A stretch of 64,000 nucleotides of DNA from Streptomyces humi (GCF_001005085.2 NZ_LBMU02000050.1:1-64000); one strand, 5' to 3'. Counted from the stretch's first letter, positions 41,955 through 51,055 are shown. Notes: a model not told the origin generated them from the letters alone. Translations and numbers: made by a program.

Positions 41955-43871
41955 GTGGCACCGGTGCTGGTCGGACTCGAAGGTCTGCTGGCGGGGGAGC
42001 GCATCCCGGTCCTGGACACCCGCGTCACCTTCGGACGCAACTCCGAGAACACTGTCGTCATCTCCAGCCTGAGCGTCTCCCGCTTCCATGCGGAGATCGT
42101 CTTCGACGAGGACAAGGGTTACGTACTGCGTGACCTGGAAAGCAGCAACGGCACCCTGGTCAACGGCGAGGAGGTGGAGTCCCGGCTGTTGCAGCCGGGC
42201 GACGAGATCTCCCTGGGCGACCAGGAGTTCCGCTTCGAGGTCGCCGACGCCATGCAGACGCTCATGGCGCTCTCCCTGCCGCGGTCCGTGACGCACGGCC
42301 CGAAGGAGGGCGAGCACGGGCCCGTCCTGCGGGTCACCGTCGCCGGCGGCGGCCCGGTCGGCCTGTCCCTCGCCCTGCTGCTGGAGCACTTCCTCGGCCC
42401 CCAGGCGCAGATCACCGTCTACGACGGCCGGTGGCGCAAGCAGGGCCGGACCGTGACCTGGAAGACCCAGGAGGAGGGCAACGTCCGCCGCCAGCAGGTG
42501 GTGACCGTACAGAGCCGTCAGTACCTGGCGTGGCCGGAGGAGGTCCGGACCCGGCTCTTCGACCCGGAGCACTACACGGAGATGTGGCCCTCGGGCCCGG
42601 ACTCGGTCGGCGACCACCACCCGCGCAACATGCGCATCGCCTACATCGAGGACCGGCTGCTGGAACTGGCCAACGAGAAGCGCGACCGGATCCGGCTCAT
42701 ACCCGCCCGCTTCGACGCGGCCGCGGAACAGGAGGCGCTGGCCACCCAGCACGTGCTGGCGATCTGCGACGGCGGCCGGTCACGCACCCGGGAACACTTC
42801 GCCGCCCGGTTCGGCAAGGCCGACGAGTCGATCTACTCCCTGGAGGGCCGTCACCTCCAGGACGTCGTCCTCGGCCTGCGCGTGAAGTCGGGCCTGACCG
42901 ACCCCATGGCGGTCCTGCTCACCGTCGCCCAGAACCGTTTCCTGCTCAACTCGCTGCGCGGCGAGGGCTTCCTCAACATGCGGCTCACCGACGCCGAGGC
43001 GGCGGAGGTCATCGGTCTGGATCCGGTCCGCCGGGTCTTCGAGGAGTGCATCGCCTCCCGGCCGTGTCTGATGGACCGCGACGAGTACGGCGACTTCCAG
43101 TGCTCGACCCACGGCACGCTGTTCCTGCCCGCGCTGGTCAAGGGGTCGCCGCTGTGGCGGCGGGTGCGGGAGGGCCTGCTGCTGTTCGGCGTCGAGTCCG
43201 ACGACCTGTCCGCGGTCACCAGCTTCCGCCTGGACATGGTGCAACGACCGCGCTTCTCGGCTGAGTTGCTGCCGCCCACCACCAACTCGCCGGGCACCTA
43301 CGGCTTCCTGCTGGGCGACGCGGCCAACGCGATCCACTTCTGGCCGGGCCGGGGCCTCAACAGCGGTCTCGCCTCGGCCATCTCGCTGGCCCGCTCCCTC
43401 AACAGCGCCTGGAACGGACGGCCGTTCCGGGACGCGGACTTCCTGCGTCACGAGGCGGCGATGTCCATGCTCCAGTACCGGCACAAGAGCCGGGCCTGGA
43501 AGGCGATGGTCACCACCGACGACCAGGGTGTCACCTGGGCCATCAAGGACATCATCGGCCACGGCATCGACGGGATCCCCGAGGAGCCCGACCGCGAGGC
43601 CGACACCAAGACGCTGCTGGAACGCATGCAGGCCATCCGTGCCCGGCTCGCTCCGCGCCTCGCGGGCATGCCGGACGACGAGGCGATCCTCGAACGCCTG
43701 CGGACGTTGCAGCCCGCCACCCTGCGCATGCTCGTCCTGAGCGGCGCCTGGGACACGCTGACCATGGGGGGCGAAGAGGTCGACATCGACATCTTCTACG
43801 GCCAGGACTCCTCCGCGGCGGCCGCGGCGGCCGCGGCACTGGAGCCCGCCACGCCCGCCACCCAGGCCTAG
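41955..43871 (+). CDS. FHA domain fused to a flavin-dependent monooxygenase-like domain
   Basis: The product (638 aa) starts with an FHA phosphothreonine-binding domain (residues about 20-96; TFGRNSENTVV, SVSRFHAEI, SSNGTLVNG). After a short linker comes a FAD-binding Rossmann fold (VTVAGGGPVGLSLALLLEHF, about 127-147). The second FAD motif FLLGDAANAIHFWPGRGLNS is near 451-470, followed by a helical C-terminus. The FWPGRG part recalls MICAL-type and group A monooxygenases, but the substrate is unknown. The tail has an Ala run. The start is GTG at 41955 behind GAAGGAA. The FHA part suggests docking to, or control by, a Ser/Thr kinase; two such kinases are encoded in this window. The fusion is unusual and the function unproven. 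Confidence 0.8.
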   Translation: MAPVLVGLEGLLAGERIPVLDTRVTFGRNSENTVVISSLSVSRFHAEIVFDEDKGYVLRDLESSNGTLVNGEEVESRLLQPGDEISLGDQEFRFEVADAMQTLMALSLPRSVTHGPKEGEHGPVLRVTVAGGGPVGLSLALLLEHFLGPQAQITVYDGRWRKQGRTVTWKTQEEGNVRRQQVVTVQSRQYLAWPEEVRTRLFDPEHYTEMWPSGPDSVGDHHPRNMRIAYIEDRLLELANEKRDRIRLIPARFDAAAEQEALATQHVLAICDGGRSRTREHFAARFGKADESIYSLEGRHLQDVVLGLRVKSGLTDPMAVLLTVAQNRFLLNSLRGEGFLNMRLTDAEAAEVIGLDPVRRVFEECIASRPCLMDRDEYGDFQCSTHGTLFLPALVKGSPLWRRVREGLLLFGVESDDLSAVTSFRLDMVQRPRFSAELLPPTTNSPGTYGFLLGDAANAIHFWPGRGLNSGLASAISLARSLNSAWNGRPFRDADFLRHEAAMSMLQYRHKSRAWKAMVTTDDQGVTWAIKDIIGHGIDGIPEEPDREADTKTLLERMQAIRARLAPRLAGMPDDEAILERLRTLQPATLRMLVLSGAWDTLTMGGEEVDIDIFYGQDSSAAAAAAAALEPATPATQA

Positions 43872-43892
43872 CCGGGGGCCCCTCGCGGCCCG

Positions 43893-43940
43893 ACGCCCGG
43901 TGCGGCCCCCGGTCCACGGACCGGGGGCCGCACCGGGCGT
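43893..43940. terminator. 23-bp-arm bidirectional terminator
   Basis: Arms 43893-43915 and 43918-43940 are perfect inverse complements. Allowing for loop closure, the stem is about 20 bp. It lies between the convergent FHA-flavoprotein and GH54 genes, 21 bp and 17 bp from their stops. Confidence 0.85.
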
Positions 43941-43956
43941 GCCCGTGTTCCGGCCG

Positions 43957-45837
43957 TCAGTTCAGGGTGAACTTCTGCGCGGTGGCGCCGTTGCAGTCCC
44001 AGATCTGGAGGCGGGTGCCGTTGGCGGTGGCGCCGCTGGGGGAGTCGAGGCAGCGTCCGGACTGGGGGTTGAGGAGGGATCCGTCGGCCTGCTGGACCCA
44101 TTTCTGTCCGCCGACCCCGTCGCAGTCCCACAGCTCGACCTTGGTGCCGTTCGCCGTGCCGTTGCCGACGATGTCCAGGCAGCGTCCCAGGGTGGCGAGG
44201 GAGGTGTCGGAACCGCGGTACCAGTGCTGGTCGATCGCGTACGACTGGCAGTCCCAGAGCTGGACCGCGGCACCGTCGGTGCCGGTGTCGTCGGCGGCGA
44301 CGTCCACGCACTTGCCGCCGGGACCGGTGACCGGGCCGCCGCCGTTCACGGAGAACTTCTGCGCGGTGGCGCCGTTGCAGTCCCAGATCTGGAGGCGGGT
44401 GCCGTTGGCGGTGGCGCCGCTGGGGGAGTCGAGGCAGCGTCCGGACTGGGGGTTGAGGAGGGATCCGTCGGCCTGCTGGACCCATTTCTGTCCGCCGACC
44501 CCGTCGCAGTCCCACAGCTCCAGCCGGGCCCCGCCCGCCGTGCCGTTGTTCTCGATGTCGAGGCAGCGCCCCAGGGTGGACAGCGAACCGTCCGGGTTGT
44601 GCGTCCAGTGCTGGTCCTCGGCGTACGTCTGGCAGTCCCAGAGCTGGACGGCGGCGCCGTCGGTGCCGGTGTCGTCGGCGGCGACGTCCACGCACTTGCC
44701 GCCGGGACCGGTGATCGTCCCCTGCGGGCCGTCGGGCACGTCGGTCCGGCCGCTGTAGCCGACGGAGACGATGTTCGCCTGGACGGCGTTCTCCGCCGCG
44801 TCGGTGGGATAGCCGGAGACCATGACCCCCTCGAAGAAGGTGCCCCGGTTCCAGTTGCTGTTGTCGCCGCCGATGCCCAGGATGATGCCGCCCTCCTGCT
44901 GCATGGGCCGGTAGCCGCCGCGGGTGGGCAACGCCCCGTCCCACCAGGTGCTCAGGCCGCCCGACTGGGCGTTGCCGCCCTTGAGCGCGTAGCGGGTCTG
45001 CCCGTTGTTCTTCAGCACGGCGGTGACGAAGGTGCTGCTGTTGCCCTGGTTCGCCGTGTTGGAGCCGTTGTCGCCCTGGAACATGCCGTTCTCCAGATCG
45101 GCCTCCACCCAGGGCCCGTTTCCGGTGCACGGAGCGAAGTAGCAGGTGGTGGCGATGGAGACGGCGTCCATGTGCCCGTTGCCGGTGTCGGCGGGGGTGC
45201 TCTCGGCGTTGCCGTAGTCGAAGCAGCAGGCGGATCCGACATGGGTGCCGCTGGCCACCATGTAGGCGCCCTCGGGCTGCCCGTTCACCGCGACGCCGGA
45301 GGCGACCCCGGTGTACCGGTAGCCCACGCCGGGCGAGATCCACAGCCCGTACACCTTGTGGCCGCCGGCCGTGACGGATATCTCGGAGGCGTCGGCGCCC
45401 CGGTCGGCGCCCGTACCGGCGGTACCGGCCGGGCCGGGCGTGAGGTCGTTGTGCCGGCCGCTCTGGTCGTAGATCCGGGTGATCCGGCAGCCGCCGCTGT
45501 TCGCGCAGAACGCGTCCTGGGCCGCCGCGTTCGCGTATCCGCCCTGGGTCAGCGTCCCGATGTCGGCGGTGGCCCCGTCCGACACGCGGGTCACCTGGTA
45601 GAGCGGGCCGGAGTAGGAGGAGAGCAGCGCGCGGGTGACGCTGTGCGCGGCCACGCAGGGGGTGCCGGCCGCGGCGTAGACGTCACACGGCAGTGAACCG
45701 GCGGCCTGTGCGGCGGCCGGCAGTCCCAGCAGCAGCCCGAGCGCGAGGCCGAGACAGGCCGCCACCGCGGCCACGCTCCGCCATGGACCTAACCGCAATC
45801 TTGGCGAGTACATGACATTACCGGGGGAACCACGCAT
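43957..45837 (-). CDS. GH54 alpha-L-arabinofuranosidase with two ricin-B lectin modules, TTA codon
   Basis: The product (626 aa) is a secreted AbfB-type enzyme that removes arabinose from arabinoxylan or arabinan. A signal peptide ends near residue 46 (AAAQA-AG). The GH54 catalytic domain follows (about 47-370; LPCDVYAAAGTPCVAAHS, CCFDYGNAES, EGGIILGIGGDNSNW, EGVMVSGYP). Two ricin-B/CBM13 modules of 128 residues complete the protein; they are near-identical and replace the usual AbfB-type binding domain. Codon 16 (45790-45792) is TTA, so bldA control is likely. I use the ATG at 45837 because AGAGAGGGA precedes it; an ATG at 45813 has no site. A good promoter lies upstream. Confidence 0.9.
   Translation of the reverse strand: MRGSPGNVMYSPRLRLGPWRSVAAVAACLGLALGLLLGLPAAAQAAGSLPCDVYAAAGTPCVAAHSVTRALLSSYSGPLYQVTRVSDGATADIGTLTQGGYANAAAQDAFCANSGGCRITRIYDQSGRHNDLTPGPAGTAGTGADRGADASEISVTAGGHKVYGLWISPGVGYRYTGVASGVAVNGQPEGAYMVASGTHVGSACCFDYGNAESTPADTGNGHMDAVSIATTCYFAPCTGNGPWVEADLENGMFQGDNGSNTANQGNSSTFVTAVLKNNGQTRYALKGGNAQSGGLSTWWDGALPTRGGYRPMQQEGGIILGIGGDNSNWNRGTFFEGVMVSGYPTDAAENAVQANIVSVGYSGRTDVPDGPQGTITGPGGKCVDVAADDTGTDGAAVQLWDCQTYAEDQHWTHNPDGSLSTLGRCLDIENNGTAGGARLELWDCDGVGGQKWVQQADGSLLNPQSGRCLDSPSGATANGTRLQIWDCNGATAQKFSVNGGGPVTGPGGKCVDVAADDTGTDGAAVQLWDCQSYAIDQHWYRGSDTSLATLGRCLDIVGNGTANGTKVELWDCDGVGGQKWVQQADGSLLNPQSGRCLDSPSGATANGTRLQIWDCNGATAQKFTLN
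43969..44736 (-). repeat. tandem duplication of a 384-bp lectin-module unit
   Basis: The segment beginning at 43969 recurs at an offset of exactly 384 bp (128 codons). The first about 160 bases of the two copies are almost base-identical, as are the ends around 44260-44330 and 44645-44710; the middle has diverged more. This points to recent duplication or gene conversion within the GH54 gene. Confidence 0.85.
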
Positions 45838-45868
45838 GGCACGTCCCTCTCTGATCGGCTCGGCCCGG

Positions 45869-45897
45869 AAACTACGCATCTTGTTCGAGCGCGTCAA
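45869..45897 (-). promoter_or_regulatory. promoter of the GH54 gene
   Basis: On the minus strand TTGACG (45892-45897) and TAGTTT (45869-45874) are separated by exactly 17 bases. They lie 32 bp before the chosen start, in an AT-rich patch that extends to 45920. Confidence 0.65.
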
Positions 45898-46090
45898 TAT
45901 TTGTTTCCTTTTTTGGTTCAGACCAAGCCCTGGGGGGCCTGGTCCGATGCCGGTGGCGTTGCAGGCGCACATGATGCAGGTGTGGCATCGCCGTTCCGGG
46001 GCAGCAGACTGCCGTGCGGGTCCTTCACGCCCGGCACGGAATTCGCTGGAGCGAAACATCGAGCTCCCGACAGTGGAAGGGGGCAGCGGC

Positions 46091-47626
46091 ATGGCCGAAA
46101 CGACATCCGACAAAATCCCCGGTCCCGGACCGGTCAAGCACCCGACGCCGGTCGCCGAACTGCCCCGGCAGGTCCGCGACGAGCTCGGGCGCCGACTGCG
46201 CCGGAACAGGCGGGCGTTCCGCGCGGACGACGTACAGGTCGTCGAACGGCCGCTGCTGCGGCGCGCGGTGGGCGCCTCGGCGCTCGGCAACTGCATGGAG
46301 TGGTTCGACTTCGGCGTCTACAGCTACCTCGCCGCCACCATCGGCAAGGTCTTCTTCCCCGGCGCGTCCCCCGGCGCCCAGGTCATCTCCTCCTTCGCCA
46401 CCTTCGCCGCCGCCTTCGTCGTACGGCCCCTCGGCGGGCTCGTCTTCGGCCCGCTCGGCGACCGGGTCGGCCGGCAGAAGGTGCTCGCCACCACCATGAT
46501 CATGATGGCGCTCGGCACCTTCGCCATCGGGCTCATCCCCAGCTATGCCACGATCGGCATCGCCGCCCCGATCCTGCTGCTCCTCGCCCGGATGGTGCAG
46601 GGCTTCTCCACCGGCGGCGAGTACGGCGGCGCCACCACGTTCGTCGCGGAGTACTCACCCGACCGGCGCCGCGGCTTCCTCTCCAGCTGGCTCGACTTCG
46701 GCACCTTCGTCGGCTACGCCCTCGGCTCCGCCCTGGTCACCGTGCTGAACCTGCTCCTCACCGACACGCAGATGCTCACCTGGGGCTGGCGGCTGCCGTT
46801 CCTGATCGCCGGTCCGCTGGGCGTCATCGGTCTCTACATGCGGCTCAAGCTGGAGGAGTCCCCGGCCTTCCAGCAGCAACTGGACGAGCACGAGAGGGAA
46901 CTCGCCCAGGAGTCGGCGGGCGGCGAGCTGAAGGGCATCGTCACCCGGCACTGGCGGCCGCTGCTGATCTGCATGGGCCTGGTGCTGCTGTACAACGTCA
47001 CCAACTACATGGTCACCGGGTTCCTGCCGACGTACCAGACGGAGACCCTGCACCGCTCCAGCGGCTCAGCCGACCTCCAGGTGCTGGTCGGCATGGTCTG
47101 GATCGTCGTACTGATCACCTTCATCGGCCGACTGAGCGACCGGATCGGACGGCGTCCCGTCTACGGCGTCTCCGCGGCCGCCATGATCCTGCTCGCGGTG
47201 CCCTCCTTCCAGCTCATCAAGGCCGACGGCACCTGGCCGCCCGTCCTCGGCGTGCTGATCCTCTCGACCCTGCTGGCCTGTTTCGCCGCCCCGAGCGCCG
47301 CCACCCTGCCCGCGCTCTTCCCGACGGCCGTCCGCTACGCCGCGATGGGCATCGGCTTCAACATCGCGGTCGCGGCCTTCGGCGGGACCACACCTTTGGT
47401 GACCGAGGCGCTCGTCAACGTCACCGGTGACGACCTGATGCCCGCCTACTACCTGATGCTGGCCGGTGCGATCGGCCTGGTGACCGTGCGGTTCCTGCCC
47501 GAGAGCGCGCAGGTCCCGCTCAACGGGTCCCGCCCGATGGTCGGTTCCCGCGCGGAGCAGCGCGAGCTGATCACCACGTCGAAGGAGCTGTACGCGGCCT
47601 CCGTCCGGAAGACGTCCGTCAGGTGA
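46091..47626 (+). CDS. MHS-family (ProP-like) MFS transporter
   Basis: The product (511 aa) is a 12-helix major facilitator of the metabolite:H+ symporter group. It has the N-terminal signature LGNCMEWFDFGVYSYLA, the loop motif GPLGDRVGRQKVL and its repeat GRLSDRIGRRPVYG, and MVQGFSTGGEYGGATTFVAEY. Substrates in this group include proline, betaine, citrate and other organic acids; the sequence does not decide between them. The N-terminal cytoplasmic extension of about 60 residues is rather long. GGAAGGGGG precedes the ATG at 46091. It is divergent from the GH54 gene and overlaps the convergent kinase gene by 8 bp. Confidence 0.88.
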   Translation: MAETTSDKIPGPGPVKHPTPVAELPRQVRDELGRRLRRNRRAFRADDVQVVERPLLRRAVGASALGNCMEWFDFGVYSYLAATIGKVFFPGASPGAQVISSFATFAAAFVVRPLGGLVFGPLGDRVGRQKVLATTMIMMALGTFAIGLIPSYATIGIAAPILLLLARMVQGFSTGGEYGGATTFVAEYSPDRRRGFLSSWLDFGTFVGYALGSALVTVLNLLLTDTQMLTWGWRLPFLIAGPLGVIGLYMRLKLEESPAFQQQLDEHERELAQESAGGELKGIVTRHWRPLLICMGLVLLYNVTNYMVTGFLPTYQTETLHRSSGSADLQVLVGMVWIVVLITFIGRLSDRIGRRPVYGVSAAAMILLAVPSFQLIKADGTWPPVLGVLILSTLLACFAAPSAATLPALFPTAVRYAAMGIGFNIAVAAFGGTTPLVTEALVNVTGDDLMPAYYLMLAGAIGLVTVRFLPESAQVPLNGSRPMVGSRAEQRELITTSKELYAASVRKTSVR

Positions 47627-49295
47627 CGCGCCCCAGCCGGGACGGCGATCCGGCGGTCTGACTGCCCTCGTCGCCGAGCACCAGGGCGGCCCCCTGCTTC
47701 GTCAGCGTGTAGAGGTTGCCGGCCCCGCACACCACACCGGTGGAGGGGTCCGAGGGCGTGCTGGTGACCGCTTCGAAGACCATGGTCGTCCCGTGGGTCT
47801 CCCGCAGCCGCAGTGTCTCGGTGCAGCCGATGTCGGCGCCGCTGCCCGCCTCGGTCACATGGCTGACCTGCCGCCCCACGTTCTCGCCGCGGCGCGCCGT
47901 GTGCAGGGTGAGGGTGACGGACACGCCCGTCGTACGGGCGTTGAACACGCCGTCGCCCGCGGTGCTGCCGGGGCCGGTGCCCTTCCAGGTGCCCACCCAT
48001 GACGCGGGCAGCGCGTCCGCCGCCGGGCGGGACGCGGACGGGGAGGACGTCGCCGGCGGCGAGGTGCGGTCCCCGGCCGGCCCGTCGCCGTCCCCACCCC
48101 ACGGGGCAGCCACGACGACGGCGACGGCGACGGCCACCACGGCGGCCGACGCACCGGCCGCCACCACCGCGGTACGGCCCCGCGCCCGGCGCCCGCCACC
48201 GGCGGCGGACGGCACGCCCCCGGACCCCCGACCGGTACCGGACAGCCCATCGTGGACCGCCGGTGGCGTTCCGTACGGGGGCGGTGGCGTGCCGTACGCG
48301 GCTGCCGACGGCGCGGGATGCGGTGGCCGCGGGGGGCCGAACCCTTGTGGTGCGGTGGTGGCCGGTGGTGTCACGGTGGCGGTCCGGGCGTCGAGCAGGG
48401 TCCGCAGCTCGGCCTCCCGTGCCGCGAGGTCCTCCGTCAGGCCGGCCGGGAGGGCGGTGGCCCATTCCGTGGGTCCCGCGGCGGCGGGGGCCAGCAGGTC
48501 CGGCAACTCCTGTGCCGTGGGGCGGGCCTCCGGCGACTTGTCGAGGCAGGCGGCCAGCACCGGGGCGAGGGCCGGCGGTACGTCGTCGAGCCGGGGCTCC
48601 TCGTGCACGATCCGGTAGAGCAACCGGGCCGCCGAGGGTTCCTCGCCCGGGTGCAGGAACGGGCCCTGCCCGGTGGCCGCGTACACCAGTACCGCGGCCA
48701 GCGCGAACACGTCGCCCGGTGCCGCCGAGGTGCCGCCCGTCACCTGCTCGGGTGCCATGTAGCCGGGGGAGCCGATGACACCGCCGGTGCGGGTGTGGCG
48801 GGTGTCGTCGGCCGCCCGGGCGATACCGAAGTCGATGAGCAGCGGGTGCCGGCGGGCGAGCAGCACGTTCGACGGCTTCACGTCCCGGTGCGCGAGTCCC
48901 GCCCGGTGCACGGCCCGCAGCCCCTCGGCGAGTTCGGCACCCAGGGCGCGCACGGCCGGCGTGGGGAGCGGACCGTGTCGCTCCACCCACTCGGCGAGCG
49001 ACGGCGCCGCGACGAACTCGGTGGCCAGCCACTGCGGCCGCTGTCCCGGCGGGCTGTGGTCGACCACCGTCACCGTCCACGGCGAACGGACCCGGTCGCT
49101 GCTGGCGATCTCCCGGGCGAACCGCGCCTCGAACCCCGGGTCCACGGCGAGTTCGCTCCGTACGGTCTTCAGTGCCAGGGGGCGTCCCGAGGACGTCCGG
49201 GAGAGGAAGACCTGCCCCATGCCGCCGGCGCCCAGCCGGGCCAGCAGAGGGTAGCCGCCGACGGCGGACGGATCCGTGGGATCGAGACTTCTCAT
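47619..49295 (-). CDS. membrane serine/threonine protein kinase
   Basis: The product (558 aa) has an N-terminal kinase domain (residues about 14-270; LGAGGMGQVFL, K43, HRDVKPSN, LIDFGIARA, GSPGYMAPEQ). A Pro-rich linker leads to one transmembrane helix near 385-412, then an extracytoplasmic domain of about 140 residues with a conserved Cys pair (DIGCTETL, GVVCGAGN). GGAG eight bases upstream supports the ATG at 49295. It differs from the kinase at 19763 in its sensor domain. Its substrates are unknown; the FHA-flavoprotein encoded 3.7 kb away is a candidate only by proximity. Confidence 0.9.
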   Translation of the reverse strand: MRSLDPTDPSAVGGYPLLARLGAGGMGQVFLSRTSSGRPLALKTVRSELAVDPGFEARFAREIASSDRVRSPWTVTVVDHSPPGQRPQWLATEFVAAPSLAEWVERHGPLPTPAVRALGAELAEGLRAVHRAGLAHRDVKPSNVLLARRHPLLIDFGIARAADDTRHTRTGGVIGSPGYMAPEQVTGGTSAAPGDVFALAAVLVYAATGQGPFLHPGEEPSAARLLYRIVHEEPRLDDVPPALAPVLAACLDKSPEARPTAQELPDLLAPAAAGPTEWATALPAGLTEDLAAREAELRTLLDARTATVTPPATTAPQGFGPPRPPHPAPSAAAYGTPPPPYGTPPAVHDGLSGTGRGSGGVPSAAGGGRRARGRTAVVAAGASAAVVAVAVAVVVAAPWGGDGDGPAGDRTSPPATSSPSASRPAADALPASWVGTWKGTGPGSTAGDGVFNARTTGVSVTLTLHTARRGENVGRQVSHVTEAGSGADIGCTETLRLRETHGTTMVFEAVTSTPSDPSTGVVCGAGNLYTLTKQGAALVLGDEGSQTAGSPSRLGRVT

Positions 49296-49639
49296 GAACG
49301 TCTCCGGGCGGTGAGCGCGTCGCGACCGGGCAGGCCGCCACCGGCAAGCGGAGCCCCCCGTCGGCATCCGCGTGGACATGGCCTGCGGTGAGGTATTCAT
49401 ATCAGTTGGCGAGGTTCGGCCCGGCACAGGGCCGTACCCCGCAGGTCCCGGATGCCGTTCGCCCGGCTGAGTGACAGACTGGGTTCGGCGTCGGCGTCGG
49501 CGTCGGCGTCGTGCGACGCGCGGCCCCGAATCGGCGGCCGTCCGGGTCACGGACAGGGCCACGACGCCGTGGCCGGCCTGTGCGTCGGCATCGGGGAAGC
49601 AACCGGCAGGGACCAGGATCCGGATGGTGGTGACCTTCC
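49296..49639. other. divergent region between kinase and SDR genes
   Basis: These 344 bases contain an AT-rich patch (49394-49406) that probably holds the kinase promoter and four tandem GGCGTC hexamers (49487-49510). I see no convincing gene. The hexamers are a simple-sequence run and could vary in copy number. Confidence 0.45.
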
Positions 49640-50398
49640 GTGAGCGGGACCGGGGCAGGAACCGACGGTGCGCCCGGCGCACTTGCCGGGCAGACGGTCG
49701 TCTTGGTGGGCGGCAGCGCCGGGATGGGCCTGGAGACCGCACGGCAAGTGCGGGCGAACGGGGGTGACGTGGTGCTCACGGCCCGCAACGCCGAGCGTCT
49801 GGTGCAGGCCGCGGACGAGCTGAGGCCGCTGGGCACGGCCGTGTTCGACGCCCGCGACACCGAGCGCCTGGAACGCTTCCTCGGTGAACTGCCGGGCCGC
49901 GTCGACCACGTGATGGTCACGGCGGGCAGTCCGTCGTACACCCCCCTCGACGAACTGGACCTGACCGAGGCGGCCCAGGACTTCGGCGGCCGCATCGCGA
50001 TGATGCTGGCGGTGGCACGGGCGAGCCGCGACCGGGTCAGGGCCGGGGGAACGCTGCTGTTCGTCGGCGGCACCGGCGGCCGGCGGCCCGCCCCCGGAAT
50101 GGCCGTGACCGGCGCGCTCACCGCCGCACTGCCCGCCCTGACCGCCAACCTGGCCCTGGAGGTCGCCCCGGTCCGGGTCAACCTGATCGCGGCCGGGTTC
50201 GTCGACACGCCACTGTCCGCCGCGCTCCTCGGTGACGAACTGGAGGCGAGGCGCGAGCAGTTGAGGAGATCGCTGCCCATCGGACGGGTGGTCGGACCGG
50301 CGGACGTCGCCGCTCTCGCCCTGCACATCATGCTCAACGGCGCCCTCACCGGCGCGACCTACGACATCGACGGCGGCCAGCAACTCGTCGCCCACTGA
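49640..50398 (+). CDS. SDR-family oxidoreductase lacking the catalytic Tyr
   Basis: The product (252 aa) is a classical-length short-chain dehydrogenase. It has the dinucleotide motif VLVGGSAGMGLETA near residue 21, and the C-terminal part VRVNLIAAGFVDTPLS and YDIDGGQQLV is intact. Where YxxxK is expected it reads GMAVTGALTAALPALTAN, with neither Tyr nor Lys. Either this branch uses other residues or it does not catalyse a normal SDR reaction. The start is GTG at 49640. The VOC gene follows after 23 bp, so the two are probably co-transcribed. Confidence 0.82.
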   Translation: MSGTGAGTDGAPGALAGQTVVLVGGSAGMGLETARQVRANGGDVVLTARNAERLVQAADELRPLGTAVFDARDTERLERFLGELPGRVDHVMVTAGSPSYTPLDELDLTEAAQDFGGRIAMMLAVARASRDRVRAGGTLLFVGGTGGRRPAPGMAVTGALTAALPALTANLALEVAPVRVNLIAAGFVDTPLSAALLGDELEARREQLRRSLPIGRVVGPADVAALALHIMLNGALTGATYDIDGGQQLVAH

Positions 50399-50421
50399 CG
50401 GCTCCGCGGGAGGCACGGACA

Positions 50422-51039
50422 ATGGACATGAAACTCGAGGTCGTCGTGGTGCCGGTGTCCGACGTCGACCGGGCCAAGGACTTCTACACGGCGCTGGGCT
50501 GGCGGCTCGACGCGGACGTCGCCACCGACGGCGACTTCAGGGTGGTGCAGGTGACCCCTCCCGGTTCCCCGGCGTCCGTCATCTTCGGCAGCGAGGTCAC
50601 CGAGCAGCCTCCGGGGTCGGCCCGCGGCCTCCATCTGATCGTCGCCGACATCGAGGCCGCCCACGACGAACTGGCGCGCAACGGCGCCGACCCGAGCGAC
50701 GTGTTCCACGACGCCGGTGGCGTCTTCCACCACGCGGGCACCGACGCCCGCGTGCCCGGTCCCGACCCGGAACGCGGCAGCTACGGCTCCTTCCTGTCGT
50801 TCAGCGACCCGGACGGCAACGGCTGGCTCCTCCAGGAGATCACCGCCAGACTCCCCGGCCGGCTGGATCCCGCGACCACCTCGTTCGCCTCGGCCGATGA
50901 CCTGGCGGGCGCGCTGCGCCGGGCCGCGGCGGCACACGGCGAGCACGAGGCCCGCACCGGCGCGGAGGACCCGGACTGGCCCGACTGGTACGCGCGGTAC
51001 CTGGTGTCCGAGCAGGCCGGGACGGAACCGCCCACGTAG
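50422..51039 (+). CDS. VOC-family (glyoxalase-like) protein
   Basis: The product (205 aa) has a single vicinal-oxygen-chelate module (residues about 3-140; VVPVSDVDRAKDFYTALGW, GSYGSFLSFSDPDGNGWLL) and a helical C-terminal extension (ADDLAGALRRAAAAHGEHEA) ending in DWPDWYARYL. Members are dioxygenases, isomerases or binding proteins; this subgroup is usually annotated only as glyoxalase-like. GGGAGG before the ATG at 50422 supports the start. It sits in a two-gene unit with the Tyr-less SDR and converges on a dioxygenase gene. Confidence 0.82.
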   Translation: MDMKLEVVVVPVSDVDRAKDFYTALGWRLDADVATDGDFRVVQVTPPGSPASVIFGSEVTEQPPGSARGLHLIVADIEAAHDELARNGADPSDVFHDAGGVFHHAGTDARVPGPDPERGSYGSFLSFSDPDGNGWLLQEITARLPGRLDPATTSFASADDLAGALRRAAAAHGEHEARTGAEDPDWPDWYARYLVSEQAGTEPPT

Positions 51040-51055
51040 CGGCCGTGCCCCGCGC

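Noticed and set aside
49487..49510. Four GGCGTC hexamers as a regulatory element
   Set aside because: A simple-sequence run in GC-rich DNA with no symmetry; not enough to claim a site.
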